Part shown: positions 62,607 through 64,000 of the stretch, piece by piece
Layout: each line of letters opens with the position of its first letter
Numbering within the stretch: the first letter of the stretch is position 1
Assembly (NCBI RefSeq): GCF_002362315.1
Contig: NZ_MTZV01000006.1
Span: 2,480,001 to 2,544,000, forward strand
Reading direction: 5' to 3'
From: Paraburkholderia acidicola
Lineage (GTDB): Bacteria > Pseudomonadota > Gammaproteobacteria > Burkholderiales > Burkholderiaceae
Length of the DNA stretch: 64,000 nucleotides
The notes under the pieces: generated by a model
The model's database searches: none
Seen by the model: the letters and a program-made list of their open reading frames with translations, nothing else
What the model was told of the DNA's origin: nothing
Program-made: the position numbers and the translations under genes

Positions 62607-64000
62607 AGAACGCCCTCTTCAAAAGCGTGGTCGTCGCTGGTTTCGGTGCGACCGCTACCGGTGCCAGCGCCGCCACTGCCGTTACGTAAGGCAGCGATTT
62701 CGGCGGCCAGCAGGCGCACGCTCGGCGCGCGCAGCACCAGCCCAACCGACAGCTTCAAGCCAGTTGCTTCGCGCAACTGGGCGATCAAACGGGTGGCCAC
62801 GAGGCTGTCGCCGCCGAGCTCGAAGAAATCCTCATCGGGTCCAAGCTGCGTGAGCCCCAGCGTGCTGGCGAGCGCCTGGGCCACGAGGGCTTGCAGCGGA
62901 TCGTCATACGCGGTGGCGAGTGCGGTCGGCGCGAGCGTATCGACGGCAGCCGGTGCGCGCAGCGTCTGGCTATCCCAGCGGCGCAAGCGGCTTTGCAGGT
63001 CGCTGGCCACCGCGAGCACGCGACCGCTGAGGCCAGCCGTCAGCGCCTGATCGGCGAGCGCGATGGCCGTGGCTGCGTCGAGCGCCGGTTCCGGCGGAAG
63101 GTCGCTGCTGAAATGCAGGCCGTCGTAGGCGAGCGCCAGCCAGCGGGTGTCGCCGCGACGGCTCTGCGCTTCCGCGAACACTTCCATCCAGCGATTGCCA
63201 GCGGCGTAGGCGGCGAAGCCGAGACCACCCAGCACCGTGGAGATCGACGAGCACAACAAGACGTGATCGAGCGTCAGACCGTCGAGTGCGGCGGCGAGCT
63301 GTTGCGTGCCGGCGCGCTTGGCCGCCCAGATCGCCGCGCTCTCGGCGAGGTCGGTTTCGAGCAACGGCCGTTGCGCCTCGCTACCGGCGATACCGGCCGC
63401 GTGGATCACCGCATGCAGCGCGCCAAAGCGTTGCTGGGCGATTTGCACCGCGCGTTCGGCCACGCCGGGTTCGGCGATGTCGCCGCTCAGTGCGAGCACC
63501 TCGGCACCGTTCGCGCGTAGCGCTTGCAGGCGCGGATCGTCGTCGGGTGGCGCGGTGCGGCCCAGCAGCACGAGCCGTGCTCGCGAGTGTTGCGCCAGAT
63601 GCTGCGCGAAGGCGAAGCCGAGCTGGCCGTAGCCGCCGGTGATCAGCACCACGGCCTCGTCGCGCCACGGTGTCGCGGCCGGTGCGGCGGGCACCGTCTG
63701 CACCTTGGGCAGTCGACGTTGACCGTCGCGCAACTGCACCAGCGCGGGACCATCGGCCACGCACTCGGCCGCGAGTGCGGCGAGCTGACGGGCATCGTCG
63801 GCGCCCGCCAGGTCGATGCGGCGCAGACCCAGTTCGGGCAGCTCCTGGCTCAGCGGCAACGCGGCGGCGAAGGCCATGGCGGCTTCGCTGTCGGTGGCGT
63901 CGCAGCCGTCCTCGGCATGACGGCCGACCAGCACCAGTCGTTGCGGCGGCGACACGGCCAGTTGATGCGACAGCGCCAGCACCTGGCTGTAATCGGGCGC
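62603..64000 (-). CDS. 3' end of a PKS gene: KR-ACP (truncated by window edge)
   Basis: 465 codons visible; the frame is open to the window edge, so the gene starts beyond 64000. A ketoreductase is present: VVLITGGYGQLGFAFAQHLA (NADPH loop), then HAAGIAG, and the active-site run LLCSSISTVLGGLGFAAYAAGN with Ser, Tyr and Asn in place. A carrier domain follows, DDFFELGGDSLVATRLIAQL, with Ser in GGDSL. It ends in a short acidic/Gly-rich tail, and its stop overlaps the NRPS start as ATGA. The carrier has the PCP-like LGGDS form. Its acyl product would pass to C1 of the NRPS, whose TubC docking domain fits such an inter-protein transfer. Upstream domains and further modules are unseen. Confidence 0.92.
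   Translation of the reverse strand, partial: APDYSQVLALSHQLAVSPPQRLVLVGRHAEDGCDATDSEAAMAFAAALPLSQELPELGLRRIDLAGADDARQLAALAAECVADGPALVQLRDGQRRLPKVQTVPAAPAATPWRDEAVVLITGGYGQLGFAFAQHLAQHSRARLVLLGRTAPPDDDPRLQALRANGAEVLALSGDIAEPGVAERAVQIAQQRFGALHAVIHAAGIAGSEAQRPLLETDLAESAAIWAAKRAGTQQLAAALDGLTLDHVLLCSSISTVLGGLGFAAYAAGNRWMEVFAEAQSRRGDTRWLALAYDGLHFSSDLPPEPALDAATAIALADQALTAGLSGRVLAVASDLQSRLRRWDSQTLRAPAAVDTLAPTALATAYDDPLQALVAQALASTLGLTQLGPDEDFFELGGDSLVATRLIAQLREATGLKLSVGLVLRAPSVRLLAAEIAALRNGSGGAGTGSGRTETSDDHAFEEGVL

Overview
The window looks like a chromosome or chromid segment of a Burkholderiaceae bacterium, most likely Paraburkholderia or Burkholderia sensu lato. This is inferred from the high-GC coding style, a DUF4148 secreted protein (a family typical of Burkholderiaceae), the mix of MFS/LysR, SDR and CoA-transferase catabolic genes, and a large PKS/NRPS locus. 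No rRNA, tRNA, insertion sequence, integrase or CRISPR array was recognised.

Region 1 (1-8246, minus strand) is a copper/silver efflux operon. Four small secreted or membrane proteins (three of them Met/Cys/His-rich) precede cusC, cusB, cusA and cusF. A perfect CueR-type copper operator-promoter (8216-8246) sits in front of the first gene and is oriented to drive the whole run. CusB carries an extra C-terminal CusF-like domain.

Region 2 (8288-15248) holds a D-cysteine desulfhydrase-family PLP enzyme, a Tat-exported alpha/beta hydrolase, an M81 (MlrC) metallopeptidase and an MFS transporter, apparently one operon divergent from a LysR regulator. An SDR protein without the usual catalytic tyrosine follows.

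Region 3 (15666-20471) holds a DUF4148 protein, an ABM-type monooxygenase, and a TetR regulator with two TAGAC-N5-GTCTA operators. The operators bracket it and face a CaiB-family CoA transferase and an enoyl-CoA hydratase. A GlxA/AraC regulator closes the run.

Region 4 (20499-28331) is a sugar-phosphate locus: SIS-domain isomerase, FGGY kinase, ribulose-phosphate-3-epimerase-like enzyme, DeoR regulator and a complete ribose-type ABC importer. This suggests import, phosphorylation, 3-epimerisation and aldose-ketose isomerisation of an unidentified ketose.

Region 5 (28358-35028) holds a sulfite-oxidase-fold molybdoenzyme with its cytochrome b, a secreted protein, a second ABM monooxygenase paralogous to the one in region 3, a MmgE/PrpD protein, an acyl-CoA synthetase and a metallophosphoesterase.

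Region 6 (35139-64000, minus strand, running off the right edge) is the most interesting part: a hybrid PUFA-synthase/PKS/NRPS biosynthetic cluster. In transcription order it encodes the 3' end of a PKS (KR-ACP); an NRPS (TubC docking-C-A-PCP-E-C-PCP-TE); a PfaA-like protein (KS-AT-4xACP-KR-DH); a PfaC/PfaB-like fusion (KS-CLF-AT-DH-DH); a JmjC/cupin protein; a PfaD-like enoyl reductase with an unusual C-terminal carrier domain; a type II thioesterase; a Sfp-type PPTase; a polysaccharide-pyruvyl-transferase-family protein; and a MenD-like ThDP enzyme. Most junctions overlap or are separated by a few bases, indicating translational coupling. The expected product is a polyene or fatty-acyl chain combined with at least one D-configured amino acid. 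I cannot match it to a characterised metabolite.
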